Shown here: positions 22,501-29,500 of the stretch, one piece after another
How the letters are laid out: each line of letters starts with the position of its first letter
Position numbering within the stretch: the first letter of the stretch is position 1
Assembly (NCBI GenBank): GCA_921293015.1
Contig: OV121086.1
Span: forward strand, 34,285,194 to 34,349,193
From: Phorcus lineatus
Taxonomy: Eukaryota > Mollusca > Gastropoda > Trochida > Trochidae
DNA length: 64,000 nt
Reading direction: 5' to 3'
Notes under the pieces: generated by a model
The model's database searches: none
What the model saw: the letters and a program-made list of their open reading frames with translations, nothing else
What the model was told of the DNA's origin: nothing
Program-made: the position numbers and the translations under genes

Positions 22501-23931
22501 GCTTATTTTTTACATTGTCATTATCTCTCAATCATAGACTTGTAATGACAATATTCCATAGTATAAGGTGTTAGATATTATTTGAAACTGAACTTCAGTG
22601 TAGTACCACCCATGGTTTGCTAGTTCCAACTGGTGCTCTCAGGTTTCATTGCAATGCATAGCTACAATTGTGTTGCGGGCTTTCTCCCTGCAGTAATATA
22701 AGCGGTTTTAAACAACAAATCCCCTCGACTCACCTAGCTCTTAATCAAACCTGTATGGTTTCAGTTTATTGATGAATTGCATGTTTTGCTTTTATGGCTC
22801 TTATGAATGAAAATATAAGTCCTTGTGCAAGATTTAGCAAGTGCAGCAAATCTACCGACTCAAATACTTGAAGAACATGACTAAATTTTCAATATTGTTT
22901 CAATGTATTTTTTTATTTCTCTCCAATTTAAAAATTCTCTTTGAACAAATGTAAAAGTAATGGCTGAAATATCTGAGTTTGTAACTTGAAAATAATATAT
23001 ATATATTTTCAATTTCCAGTTGCACCAAGGGGAGTTCAACACAAACGCGGCCCTGATGGAGTTGTATAAATATGTACAGAAATACTATGACGAGGTTAGT
23101 TTTAAATTATGACCAGTATTGTCTCCCATAGCATTTGAACTTGATAAACAACTCAAGATAATTCAGCAACAAAACTTAGGAAATGTTAACACATGCTATA
23201 CAGAGGTCAGGCCGCTCATGGCTGAAATATTGCCTTACCGGCGTTAAACAATAACTCACTCACTCACTGTAGATATGTACAGCTATTGTTTTTAATAAAC
23301 TACAAGGTCAGTTTGAAGTGAGATTTTGATACCTTAATTTGACACATGAATCTTGGCAGTACAATTCAGAAAATTTGTTGGGCTTTTTAAGGGTGGGGGG
23401 CTCCAGTTTCCATGTATGTTTATAATGTTAAAAGATATAATTTTAATGATCATTTAACACTTTTCATTTATTTATACTTTTCATTTATGAGGTTGCGCCA
23501 ACAAGAGTGCTTCCCCAAATTTGAAATTTCTCGTCTTTTTACTTTCAATGGTTCAAAATACATCAATTTGGATCGGTGTTTGGGCAACGATTTTCTGGTT
23601 CAGTTCAAATCTTAGCTTAGACACTAGGCGCAAATTAGAAGCATTTAGAATGAACAGTTAAACCTCATGTGTAATCCAGAAAGAATTGGAATAGTTTCGT
23701 GAGAATAATTGATTCACAGTTTTTGAAATAAGGCAGTCATATCTTGTATTTCAGATTTACTGAGCACTACTATTTTTGTAAATTTTTCAATCTTATTAAT
23801 AGTTATACACTCTGGTATTGTTTTTCCAGATTTCATATGCCCTTGACGAAGACGAGTTTGCCAGACGAAACAAGCTGTGTGGAAAGCTGGAGCAAGTCCA
23901 ACAGGCAATGGATGGCGATGCAGTCTGTTAA
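1389..23931 (+). CDS. PLXNA: Plexin, class A-like semaphorin receptor (3' part, 25 exons, 1190 codons)
   Basis: Single-pass receptor for semaphorins; the cytoplasmic part is a Ras/Rap-type GTPase-activating protein gated by a Rho-GTPase-binding domain, acting in axon guidance and cell shape. Twenty-five GT-AG exons sum to 3573 nt, exactly 1190 codons plus TAA. Order in the fragment: plexin TIG linker (1-74), PSI with many Cys (75-132), IPT/TIG repeats (about 133-217, 218-320, 321-405, 410-525), transmembrane helix (about 529-549), juxtamembrane coiled segment, GAP first half with LLLRR arginine pair (R720-R721), Rho-binding domain (about 744-910), GAP second half, stop. The sema domain and first PSI domains must lie left of the window. 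Class A is favoured because the segments around [20 protein letters not shown] and [20 protein letters not shown] follow vertebrate class A, and the class B PDZ-binding tail is absent. Class is inferred; plexin identity is essentially certain. Confidence 0.96.
1518..3559. other. Plexin intron with repeat remnants
   Basis: No exon recognised. Around 1941-1980 a string aaccctgccaggattggttcagtg resembles the preceding exon-donor border (1503-1528), perhaps by chance. tRNA-like elements occupy about 3063-3440. Confidence 0.6.
3063..3440 (+). repeat. Cluster of three tRNA-derived SINE-like heads
   Basis: Polymerase III B-box-like motifs occur at 3119-3129 (GATTCGAATCC), 3263-3273 (GGTTCAAATCC) and 3425-3435 (GGTTCAAATCC), each preceded by A-box-like sequence about 40-55 bp upstream (for example TTGGCACAGTCATTAG near 3218). 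They lack a convincing cloverleaf, so I call them SINE heads, not tRNA genes. Confidence 0.5.
3560..3653 (+). CDS. PLXNA: Plexin exon (window exon 2), TIG linker
   Basis: Codons 44-74 plus one base. Encodes [20 protein letters not shown], the plexin-type segment (an F-x-W strand, then D-N-P) that precedes the next PSI domain. Acceptor gtttcag, donor CAAG|gtatgt. Confidence 0.9.
4195..4335. repeat. tRNA-like SINE fragments on both strands
   Basis: A minus-strand B box (GGTTCAAGTCC) at about 4202-4212 is followed, reading leftwards from about 4262, by an A-box-like ggcatggtca. A plus-strand GGTTCAAATCC lies at 4323-4333. They sit in the intron just before the PSI exon. Confidence 0.4.
4431..4612 (+). 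CDS. PLXNA: Plexin exon (window exon 3), PSI domain
   Basis: Codons 75-135. A cysteine-rich PSI module: [31 protein letters not shown] and STC give the usual cysteine spacing. It ends with NPIITS, the lead into the first IPT repeat. Acceptor gcaacag, donor TCC|gtaagt. Confidence 0.94.
4613..5420. other. Plexin intron, pyrimidine-biased, nothing recognised
   Basis: Rich in short runs such as ctcccaatta and cacttgc that repeat loosely (ccaattacacc, cccattaaacac). No gene, RNA or clear repeat family seen. Confidence 0.6.
5421..5560 (+). CDS. PLXNA: Plexin exon (window exon 4), first IPT repeat of the fragment
   Basis: Codons 136-181 plus two bases. [20 protein letters not shown] is the classic IPT/TIG opening (P-x-x-G-P-x-x-G-G-T). 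Acceptor ttccacag, donor CAGAA|gtaagt. Confidence 0.95.
5923..6028 (+). CDS. PLXNA: Plexin exon (window exon 5), end of first IPT repeat
   Basis: Codons 182-217. Continues KITCETG and ends [11 protein letters not shown], the closing strand of an IPT fold. Acceptor gttccag, donor GTG|gtatgt. Confidence 0.93.
6146..6285 (+). CDS. PLXNA: Plexin exon (window exon 6), second IPT repeat
   Basis: Codons 218-263 plus two bases. [20 protein letters not shown] is a second IPT opening; a cysteine follows in AKECKVLPG. Acceptor cattccag, donor CCTGG|gtaagc. Confidence 0.94.
6563..6772 (+). CDS. PLXNA: Plexin exon (window exon 7), end of IPT 2 and start of IPT 3
   Basis: Codons 264-333 plus two bases. 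[10 protein letters not shown] continues IPT 2, a proline/serine-rich linker (about 280-291) follows, then [19 protein letters not shown] starts IPT 3. Acceptor gttgcag, donor AGGAG|gtgagt. Confidence 0.93.
7045..7530. repeat. 34-bp minisatellite, about 14 copies, in a plexin intron
   Basis: The unit gaccagcactttaaccatgc plus agttgttacatgtt repeats with exact 34-bp spacing: gaccagca starts at 7077, 7111, 7145 and onward to 7519. Variants differ at two sites (ttaacc/ttgacc and agttg/agtgg). The array ends about 75 bp before exon 8. Confidence 0.95.
7605..7698 (+). CDS. PLXNA: Plexin exon (window exon 8), IPT 3
   Basis: Codons 334-365, opening [20 protein letters not shown]. Acceptor cttccag lies about 75 bp after a 34-bp minisatellite in the intron; donor GGC|gtaagt. 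Confidence 0.93.
8117..8368 (+). CDS. PLXNA: Plexin exon (window exon 9), end of IPT 3 and start of IPT 4
   Basis: Codons 366-449. [14 protein letters not shown] closes IPT 3 and [20 protein letters not shown] opens the membrane-proximal IPT repeat. Acceptor ctttcag, donor AAT|gtaaga. Confidence 0.93.
8603..8999 (+). CDS. PLXNA: Plexin exon (window exon 10), IPT 4 and transmembrane helix
   Basis: Codons 450-581 plus one base, the longest exon here. It completes IPT 4 ([18 protein letters not shown]), then has a hydrophobic helix (about 529-549, [20 protein letters not shown]) followed by the basic stop-transfer KSRR and a heptad-like juxtamembrane segment ending NECKE. Acceptor ttgacag, donor GAAG|gtatgt. 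Confidence 0.96.
9450..9595 (+). CDS. PLXNA: Plexin exon (window exon 11), juxtamembrane segment
   Basis: Codons 582-630. [16 protein letters not shown] and the following [17 protein letters not shown] match the start of the plexin cytoplasmic domain. Acceptor ttttcag, donor CAG|gtaaca. Confidence 0.96.
9596..10837. other. Plexin intron, nothing recognised
   Basis: AT-rich sequence without a supported exon, RNA gene or clear repeat between the juxtamembrane exon and the GAP exons. Confidence 0.6.
10838..11031 (+). CDS. PLXNA: Plexin exon (window exon 12), GAP first half
   Basis: Codons 631-694 plus two bases. [20 protein letters not shown] is a hallmark of the plexin GAP amino-terminal half. 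Acceptor cccgcag, donor ACTGA|gtaagt. Confidence 0.96.
11933..12010 (+). CDS. PLXNA: Plexin exon (window exon 13), GAP first half
   Basis: Codons 695-720 plus two bases. Encodes [18 protein letters not shown]; the arginine pair R720-R721, formed with the next exon, sits where the family has two catalytic arginines. Acceptor gttttag, donor AGAAG|gtaatg. Confidence 0.95.
12374..12519. repeat. 49-bp tandem repeat, three copies
   Basis: tgaaaatttgtagccaagaa plus cagtttcacaaattactctg starts at 12374, 12423 and 12472. Copies differ by a few bases. It lies in the intron before exon 14. Confidence 0.92.
12682..12748 (+). CDS. PLXNA: Plexin exon (window exon 14), GAP first half
   Basis: Residues 721-743, [20 protein letters not shown] then FLR, nearly identical to vertebrate plexins. 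Acceptor ctttcag, donor AGG|gtaaga. Confidence 0.96.
13293..13439 (+). CDS. PLXNA: Plexin exon (window exon 15), GAP to Rho-binding domain junction
   Basis: Codons 744-792: [20 protein letters not shown], then [15 protein letters not shown]. Acceptor attgcag, donor ATG|gtaggt. The last 72 coding bases and the donor are repeated 159 bp downstream as a diverged tandem copy, described separately. Confidence 0.95.
13368..13680 (+). repeat. Tandem duplication (159-bp offset) of the exon 15 end plus its donor
   Basis: The 72 bases that end exon 15 (13368-13439) recur at 13527-13598 with 7 differences, still open in frame and followed by the same donor gtaggtggag. Similarity runs on into the intron for roughly 80 bases, so the unit is about 159 bp. 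The second copy has no convincing acceptor, and using its donor would retain a TAG at about 13488, so it is probably a non-functional exon relic. Confidence 0.88.
13690..13795. repeat. Dispersed-repeat fragment with ggctgaaatattgcc...cgttaaacaataactc tail
   Basis: ctaatggctgaaatattgcc followed by gcattaaacaataactcgct is nearly the same as 23212-23272. I associate this tail type with vetigastropod interspersed repeats (inference). Confidence 0.6.
14067..14232 (+). CDS. PLXNA: Plexin exon (window exon 16), Rho-binding domain
   Basis: Codons 793-847 plus one base. [20 protein letters not shown], then [20 protein letters not shown], the ubiquitin-like Rho-binding fold. Acceptor ttcacag, donor CTCG|gtaaga. 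Confidence 0.95.
14233..17578. other. Large plexin intron, nothing recognised
   Basis: The 3.3-kb intron that splits the Rho-binding domain. Very AT-rich with many homopolymer runs; no exon or RNA gene supported. A CTCF-core-like ctagagggcgc at 17497-17507 is within chance expectation. Confidence 0.6.
17579..17688 (+). CDS. PLXNA: Plexin exon (window exon 17), Rho-binding domain
   Basis: Codons 848-884, [20 protein letters not shown] to RLNTLNHYQ. The acceptor ccctccag was chosen because family members read directly from DLDL/DLDV to EW. A second acceptor at 17557 would add seven residues in frame. Donor CAG|gtacgt. Confidence 0.93.
18393..18480 (+). CDS. PLXNA: Plexin exon (window exon 18), end of Rho-binding domain
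   Basis: Codons 885-913 plus one base: [18 protein letters not shown] and a serine-rich linker. Acceptor gatttcag, donor TTTG|gtaagt. Confidence 0.94.
18582..18862 (+). repeat. Five tandem copies of an acceptor plus exon-start unit ahead of plexin exon 19
   Basis: The string attcttcttcag followed by accaaatgccattcaat recurs with AG ends at 18591, 18646, 18712, 18776 and 18845 (spacings 55, 66, 64 and 69). Only the last copy leads into the conserved exon. Splicing to the second, third or fourth copy reaches an in-frame TGA before the true exon. The unit therefore duplicates the intron-exon border itself. Confidence 0.9.
18846..18949 (+). CDS. PLXNA: Plexin exon (window exon 19), linker to GAP second half
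   Basis: Residues 914-948, [20 protein letters not shown] to GVKYYHL. Acceptor cttttttag is the fifth and most pyrimidine-pure of a tandem set; donor TTG|gtgagt. GVK-x-x-HLV is the conserved join to the second GAP half. Confidence 0.92.
19010..19290 (+). repeat. tRNA-derived SINE in a plexin intron
   Basis: Starts with a decayed A box (ttacgcagtggttagcgcg) and B box (ggttgaatcccgc). The body contains gggtgcaatgcttcactgaa and tcagcgcagcaccacccatg, and the tail is cttgaaagtggcgttaaacc. It is homologous along its length to the better-preserved copy at 61836-62142. Confidence 0.85.
20244..20370 (+). repeat. Truncated copy of the same SINE body
   Basis: Contains ggtttgctggttccagccat and taggtttcattacgattcat, matching the SINE body, but without the head. 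A separate tRNA-like stretch (ggtgaccaagtggttaaaac) follows at about 20390. Confidence 0.55.
20568..20660 (+). CDS. PLXNA: Plexin exon (window exon 20), GAP second half
   Basis: Codons 949-979: [20 protein letters not shown] then [11 protein letters not shown]. Acceptor gttgcag, donor AAG|gtgaga. The sequence GDRGSKMV is typical of class A plexins. Confidence 0.96.
21008..21177 (+). CDS. PLXNA: Plexin exon (window exon 21), GAP second half
   Basis: Codons 980-1035 plus two bases: [20 protein letters not shown], then [18 protein letters not shown]. Acceptor ttttccag, donor AACAG|gtaagg. Confidence 0.97.
21599..21811 (+). CDS. PLXNA: Plexin exon (window exon 22), GAP second half
   Basis: Codons 1036-1106 plus two bases: [57 protein letters not shown]. 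The most conserved exon of the gene. Acceptor tcccacag, donor GAAAG|gtaaga. Confidence 0.98.
21845..22025 (+). repeat. Truncated copy of the same SINE body and tail
   Basis: Carries the cccatgattttctagtttca, ggctttctccttgcaataat and aaatgaaattctcttgaaat segments in the same order as the copy at 61836-62142. The tRNA head is missing. Confidence 0.65.
22246..22321 (+). CDS. PLXNA: Plexin exon (window exon 23), GAP second half
   Basis: Residues 1107-1132: [20 protein letters not shown], then LTEESR. Acceptor gtttccag, donor CGG|gtaaat. Confidence 0.95.
22585..22735 (+). repeat. Truncated copy of the same SINE body
   Basis: Starts within the body (accacccatggtttgctagt) and continues through gggctttctccctgcagtaa to a shortened tail. 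It lies in the intron between window exons 23 and 24. Confidence 0.7.
23020..23094 (+). CDS. PLXNA: Plexin exon (window exon 24)
   Basis: Codons 1133-1157: [20 protein letters not shown], then KYYDE. Acceptor atttccag, donor GAG|gttagt. Confidence 0.94.
23200..23275 (+). repeat. Dispersed-repeat tail ending in (actc)n
   Basis: gctcatggctgaaatattgc followed by cggcgttaaacaataactca and ctcactcact. Same family as 13690-13795; its complement resembles the antisense element at 30750. Confidence 0.65.
23830..23931 (+). CDS. PLXNA: Plexin terminal exon (window exon 25) with stop
   Basis: Codons 1158-1190 and TAA at 23929-23931: [20 protein letters not shown] then [13 protein letters not shown]. 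The class A-like end R-R-x-x-L-x-x-K-L-E-Q-V is kept, but no class B PDZ ligand follows. Acceptor tttttccag. Confidence 0.93.
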   Translation: MSYALDEDEFARRNKLCGKLEQVQQAMDGDAVC

Positions 23932-24720
23932 ATCCCACAATGCAATGCTACAAGGTCACATGACAGTCACTTCCTCTGGCTCTTTACTTGCACTTGCCAG
24001 AAGACGGCAACTTGGTGCTCCGGCGCAAAAGCTCTGGGAGAAGAGAGTTGTCTCCCCTTCCTTGGTGCTGTGGATCATTATCTATGCACGTTTTGTTTGA
24101 CATTGCCTTTATGATTCGATTGTCTTCGGAAACAAACTTTCAGAGCAGTATTTGATTCTTTATTTTGACAGCTGATCATGTTATATCCACACGATTGCTT
24201 ATCGTTGAGTTCCCATTCTAGACGGACAGACTCGTGGTTCTTGAAAGAGACACTACTTAAAGCTTTTTGCACGGACTTGAGTCCAAGAGGACATCTTGGA
24301 GATGTGACTGGTGCATGGAGTTCCTATATCAAGAATTTGTGTGAATTTGAGTGACAATCAACTAACGGTCATGGAACAGATGACAAATTTTAGTTTCTAG
24401 TGTCATAAATAATTGGCCTTTCTTTACCTCTGTTTACTAGTCAGACCAATAGAGACTCAAGTGCATGGAGCCATTGTTCACCTGCAGTTGAATATATACC
24501 TGTACAGGTGTGAACAAGAGCTTAACGAACGTGCTTACAATCATATGAATATGCTAGATGTTTATCATTGTATATTGTCATGTACATCGTATAGAACACC
24601 AATAATCTCCTGTCTGCAATAAGTAACCAATAAGATTATGTTGATTTTTCTATAAGCTAATTTGTTATAATCATTAACGGTACAGTGCAAAATATAAATA
24701 TCTTTAATTAAATACATTTA
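23932..24720 (+). other. Plexin 3' untranslated region (probable) with ATTAAA signal at 24707
   Basis: The sequence after the TAA has no further plexin coding sequence. ATTAAA at 24707-24712 is the first reasonable polyadenylation signal; further AATAAA words at 25059, 27333, 27439 and 27616 mean the transcript could be much longer. The end is inferred. Confidence 0.4.
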
Positions 24721-24935
24721 TGCATGTAATTTTTTATTCGATTGAATATACAGTCAAGCATCATAATTTAGTGTAGGCATATATCACTGAATATCAAAAT
24801 ACTCAGTCGCTTTATCATATCAAAAGTGCATGAATCTCAAATGAAATTGTTTTATATAAAAAAAAATTCTTAAGTGAATAGAAAAACGTCCTGATGTAGA
24901 AACTGGCACCACCAAAATATGGTCTATAGCGATGT

Positions 24936-24949
24936 GTTGCCATAGCAAC
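24936..24949. promoter_or_regulatory. X-box (RFX-type) motif GTTGCCATAGCAAC
   Basis: A full match to the RFX consensus GTHNYYATRRNAAC and an imperfect palindrome. Two CCAAT boxes follow at 25039-25043 and 25070-25074. First of four full matches within 1.7 kb. Confidence 0.6.
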
Positions 24950-25115
24950 GGCAGAGCTTCCATTTAGCAAATTGTCTTTCAGGCTTTGGATCAACAAAGC
25001 TTTCTCCCATGATGCACCAGTAAGACAGTGCCTTTTGGCCAATCGGGGAGTTGCTTTTAATAAAGCTAACCAATCAGATGACAAGTTGGCCTTTAGAGAG
25101 TTTGCAGGAAGTTTA

Positions 25116-25129
25116 GTTACCATAGTAAC
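25116..25129. promoter_or_regulatory. X-box (RFX-type) motif GTTACCATAGTAAC
   Basis: A full match to GTHNYYATRRNAAC. It sits about 30 bp before an inverted repeat (25161-25227), so it may have been brought in by a mobile element. Confidence 0.5.
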
Positions 25130-25160
25130 CGTAGTGTCACAGCCTGAGATTTTCAAAGTT

Positions 25161-25227
25161 ATCTTAGCCCTAAAATAGTTGGACGTGTTATCCATTTTTT
25201 TCACTAAAACTATCTTAGTGCTAAGAG
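25161..25227. repeat. 20-bp imperfect inverted repeat, MITE-like
   Basis: atcttagccctaaaatagtt (25161-25180) pairs with aactatcttagtgctaagag (25208-25227) at 17 of 20 positions around a 27-bp spacer. The right arm runs into ttttttgtgaaccttggccc. Such cttagxxctaag termini are common in invertebrate mobile repeats (inference). Confidence 0.55.
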
Positions 25228-26515
25228 TTTTTTGTGAACCTTGGCCCATGATTATATTTTGATTTGAAAAAACTTGTTTTGAATGGTCTTTGTGCATTTT
25301 GGTGTGTAAAATTAGAGTTTTAGGGCAAGGATTAATTAATTGTAAATCAGAAACCTGGTATGTTTTGAGGTAGAAGTTTGATAACATTGGAGAAAGAAAC
25401 AATGTGTCTTATGATGCACTATGCATTGCTGTTAAGATATTTCATTCCTTGGTCTTTGATTGGTATGAAGTCATTTGTTATGCAAATAGCAGTTAAATTT
25501 ACTTATATAGGGCAGTATTACTGATTACAAGGAGGGACTGTTATGTTTCTAGTTGAGATAAATTCTGATTCTCAAGTAGAATTTATTTTCACACCATCTG
25601 TGCCATTCCCAGCTAAAGATGAGTAAAGAACACAAAACATCAATGGAATTATATTGTTTACTTGGAAGAGAACTCAAGTTTTTTTTATGTTAGGAAGATA
25701 GTTGTATGGTCAAAATTATCAATAACAAAAAGTTAAAATTATGAATATAATATAACACATATGCTCATATACACTTTTGACTCTAACCGCAAATTTTTAA
25801 ATTTTAATGTCTTAAAACTCACAGAAACCCATGAATTTTGAATCTCAGGTGATAAAAAAGCTGAAAAGATGATTTTAGAATAGAAAGGTATTCTTTTATA
25901 TGATATGTTAGATTATTTAGGAGTTTTTGTGAAACGGAAATATCAAACAATACGAGAATTAATCTCAGTTCTACAAAGATCTGAGACGACAATGGCGTCT
26001 TGTACCAAACTGCTGATTGTGAAACTGCATGGCTTATTTTGTAAAAAAAAAATGAAATGTTTGTTATTAATTTTTAACCTCAAACAAATAATTTTTCCTA
26101 CATAAATCAACTTTTCATTTTGTCATCTGTAAATGTATTCATCTCCATGGCAACACATTTCCAATGGTGTGTTCGTTCATTTGTCATCAGTGTTGTCATC
26201 ATGCTTTTCATTATCATCGTCATCAGGTTATCAATTGACAGTGCCAAACATATATCTTATATCGGACATGTATATATAGTCCAACTTACTTACTCTGGCC
26301 AGAGAAGTGGCAAAAGAAGTCATTGTTTTTAAAAAAAAAAAATTTCACAGACAACATTTGAATTAAAGGGATAATCTATTAAGATCAAGGATATCTATTA
26401 CCGAACAATAATTGGAAAATTTATCATATTTTCACTGAGGTATAAATTGATACCTTGTAGCCACAGAAACAAAAAGTAGTGCTTCTTGGAAATTCTCATT
26501 ATCATTCATGATACC

Positions 26516-26529
26516 GTTGCCATGACAAC
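26516..26529. promoter_or_regulatory. X-box (RFX-type) motif GTTGCCATGACAAC
   Basis: A full match to GTHNYYATRRNAAC. A near match, ATCTCCATGGCAAC (one mismatch), lies upstream at 26141-26154. Confidence 0.5.
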
Positions 26530-26601
26530 TGGTCATATTTCACACCTTACCACCCTGGCCATGTAGTAAGCCAAGTATTAACATTTGTGAAAAAGTTAAC
26601 A

Positions 26602-26615
26602 GTCGTCATGGCAAC
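26602..26615. promoter_or_regulatory. X-box (RFX-type) motif GTCGTCATGGCAAC
   Basis: A full match to GTHNYYATRRNAAC, 86 bp from the previous one, with different flanking bases, so the pair is not a simple local duplication. Confidence 0.5.
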
Positions 26616-26664
26616 AAAACCATTGTTGATCATATCAGAGTTTATTTTTGTACATTATCGTTGT

Positions 26665-26717
26665 CGACTCTTTTCCACCGCAGGTGGTTAAGTGCCACCA
26701 AGCGGTGGTGAGAGTCG
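26665..26717. other. Three-tier stem-loop
   Basis: CGACTC (26665-26670) pairs with GAGTCG (26712-26717), CCACCGC (26675-26681) with GCGGTGG (26702-26708) and GGTGG (26683-26687) with CCACC (26695-26699), around a 7-nt loop. That is 18 base pairs in 53 nt, unusually GC-rich for the region. No RNA family recognised. Confidence 0.6.
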
Positions 26718-29348
26718 AGGTGTGATAAAGGCTCTTCTCTGTAAATAGGTATGTTAGCTATGCAAATACTGTATGTAAGTAGAAGTGTTAAGTTCAAAAT
26801 GATGTATATAGAAGAACTGTAAAATGTCATGAAACGGAGAAAAAACAAGTTGAAAAATGTTGCTGTAAAGAATGTTTGTGTTTCTCTGTGTATATATATC
26901 ATGAAGTAGATAAAAGTTCTCTTATGGAAGGAGAGTTGAATGAAGCTTAGAGCATTAAGCATGGAATAGAGCAGTGTTCAGAGCTTTGAGGCATTCATAT
27001 TCAAGGCTCAGCATTGTCCCTTGGCATTACAAGGGTTAATAATATATATGAGCTTTTAACCCATAGTGTGGACCAATCAATGGAGGGGTCAAAGGTCACC
27101 CAACCATTTTGCATATCTTGTAATTGTCTTTGAAGTGTAACGTTGAAATTTAAGAAAAGTAAATTTTTGCAGTGTTATGAATTAATTCAATTGTTGCTGA
27201 GTTAATGTTGTGTATACTAGGCCTATAAGTAATCATGTAGGTATACATATATACTCATGCTGTTGTTTAAGTGTTTACTACTGTTCTACCTGTGAAGTAT
27301 GGATAGTGACATTCATATTTATTGCTATATCAAATAAAGACAATATCATCCAACTACACTGTATATGATATTTATGATATTTCATTAAACAACTGAATGG
27401 CTGTTTTTGAAGCATTGTTTTAAAATCTTAATACACTAAATAAAAATGATTTTTAATGTGACTTAGTAGGTATGAAAAGATTTTTGGTAAATTTAAACAT
27501 TTTAATCATAAAATGTCATTACCCGTTATGTCCCAAATAACTCTTTATTATTGTTTGATAAATACTTTAAGCTGATGTAAAAAAAAATGCCTTTGTCACA
27601 AAATCATATTTTAGCAATAAAATTACAAAAAATGCCTTTTTTTCATGCGTTAGTTTGTAGCGTTATTTGTAAATCTTAAATTGTGGCCAAAATGTGGAAC
27701 TAGTCCAGATGTTGTAAAAATAGAAATATTTCTTATCAAATAAATGTTTATATCTCTTTTAAGACAATTTTATTTACTAGTTTATTATTATTGTGTATAG
27801 ATCTTAACATGTTGTTTTCATTTTAGACAAATTTAGATTTCAATTTATTATATTATGATATTTTAACTTTACTTACATGCAATGAGTTGTTCATAGCTGC
27901 TTTAACAATGGAATTAGAATTTTTTCAGCTTTTTAAGGCTTTATTACTGATTTTGTGGTGCTGTTGCTTTCAAGAAAAATATACGTTAATACTTATTGCA
28001 TCAAATTAATCAATTAGGCTTATACCAGTCTGTTGTTCATTCCTGGTTTTCAAAAGGATGTTTTACAAACAGAAATGGGAGTACCTTTATATACATATAT
28101 ATTCATCATATTCCATGTATGTTTATCTTATAGGAGCTGTCTGAATGTAAATAATGCTGTAAAATGTCCTTTTGTTAGTCCTGAGTTTGAGAAAATATAA
28201 ACACGTAAATTCATTGCTTCATGAGTTTTGCATCTAAAAACTTCATTATCTTTTAATTACACTTCAAGAAATCAAAATTATCAAACATCTTCTTAAAAAG
28301 ATAACAAAAAAATCATGTTTCAAAAATATTTTACATTATTTTCATTGTGACCTGCACATAACAAAACAGCTGATTTTTACAACATTTTGTAAACATCTTT
28401 ATTAGCGCAAGTTATTTGTTGTGTATGCTGAGTAGTGATTTGATTTTGTAAATTTGGTATGTTTGCGAGAGAGTTGGGAAAATGTGGTTTTTCATAAGCA
28501 TTTTGTAAGTTTTGTATACATCTTCTTTGAATTGAATGGCCACATCGTGGCTCTTGATGGTAAAGTCTTGGCACAGATTGCCCATGAACAGATGGCCTTC
28601 ACCTTGATGTACTGTGACCTTTATGAATAGGGGTCAGGGTCAATCATTTTCAATAAATACATTAACAGTACAAGTTTGTTTCTTTTTCTTTTCCATCTTT
28701 CCATTTTAGACTGACAAAGTTTGTAGCTAAGTTGTGTCTTTCTGATTGGGATGAAATGTTACTTTACATTGGTCCCACTTGATATCACAGAATCTGCCAG
28801 CTTGACTGTCAAGCACTAGGAGACATCACTTACAGGACAATGTCTACAATGGGATTCTGTGATGTAAAGCTCAATTCTGGATCCAGAAACTTTAATTTGG
28901 GCTCAACCTCTTTAAGTCAGTGTATTTAATTTCAAAAGGTTGAGGGGAGGGGTTTGGATCCAAAGAATGCCAAGCCCCATCCCTTGGTCTACCTTTACCA
29001 AGATTACACACATCACAGATTCAGCAGTAAATATAATGGAGTAGAAATCACGAAAAACCCGGACAATGATAACAGACAAATTTTGTTTTCAATGGTCCAT
29101 ATGAAAAAAACCATGAAAATGAATTAAATGAACCATAAAAATAAAATTAAAACATGGGCAACATGCATTTTGGGGGCAAAAACCTTAAAAAATAAATAAA
29201 TCAGGAATGATTTATTAAAAATATATGTATAGCAGGAATACTATTGAATCGGCTATATATATATTATAAAGCCATTTATAAGGATTAAGACACCTGATCA
29301 TAGATATTAAAACATACTCAATTTGTGGTGGCATTCGTAAGTTAATGA

Positions 29349-29500
29349 CAAGAAATATATGGATAACAACTTCTTTATTCATTATATGCGACATTTCGAC
29401 AAAGATCCTTGTGTCGTTCTCAAGCAATCCAAAACACAAGGATCTGTGTCGAAACGTCGCATATAATGAATAAAAAAGTTGTTATCCATATAGTTCTTGT
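29349..29500. repeat. MITE-like inverted repeat, arms of about 65 bp
   Basis: Left arm (29349-29414, containing ttcattatatgcgacatttc) and right arm (29434-29500, containing gaaacgtcgcatataatgaa) are near-complementary around a spacer of about 19 bp with cgttctcaagcaatcc. This gcgac-x-tttcgac...cacaaggatc palindrome is a type seen dispersed in invertebrate genomes (inference). Confidence 0.8.

Larger units (their letters stand above)
24721..29348. other. Intergenic or long 3' UTR, no gene recognised
   Basis: AT-rich, with many poly-T and poly-A runs and several AATAAA words (27333, 27439, 27616). Besides the X-boxes and hairpins listed separately I see no conserved exon, tRNA or other RNA gene. 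A 195-codon open frame on the minus strand (24815-25402) shows no known domain. Confidence 0.55.

Noticed and set aside
24815-25402. 195-codon open frame on the minus strand, the longest unexplained frame
   Set aside because: No recognised domain or conserved motif, overlaps an inverted repeat and X-boxes, lies in the probable plexin 3' UTR, and its length is possible by chance in 64 kb.
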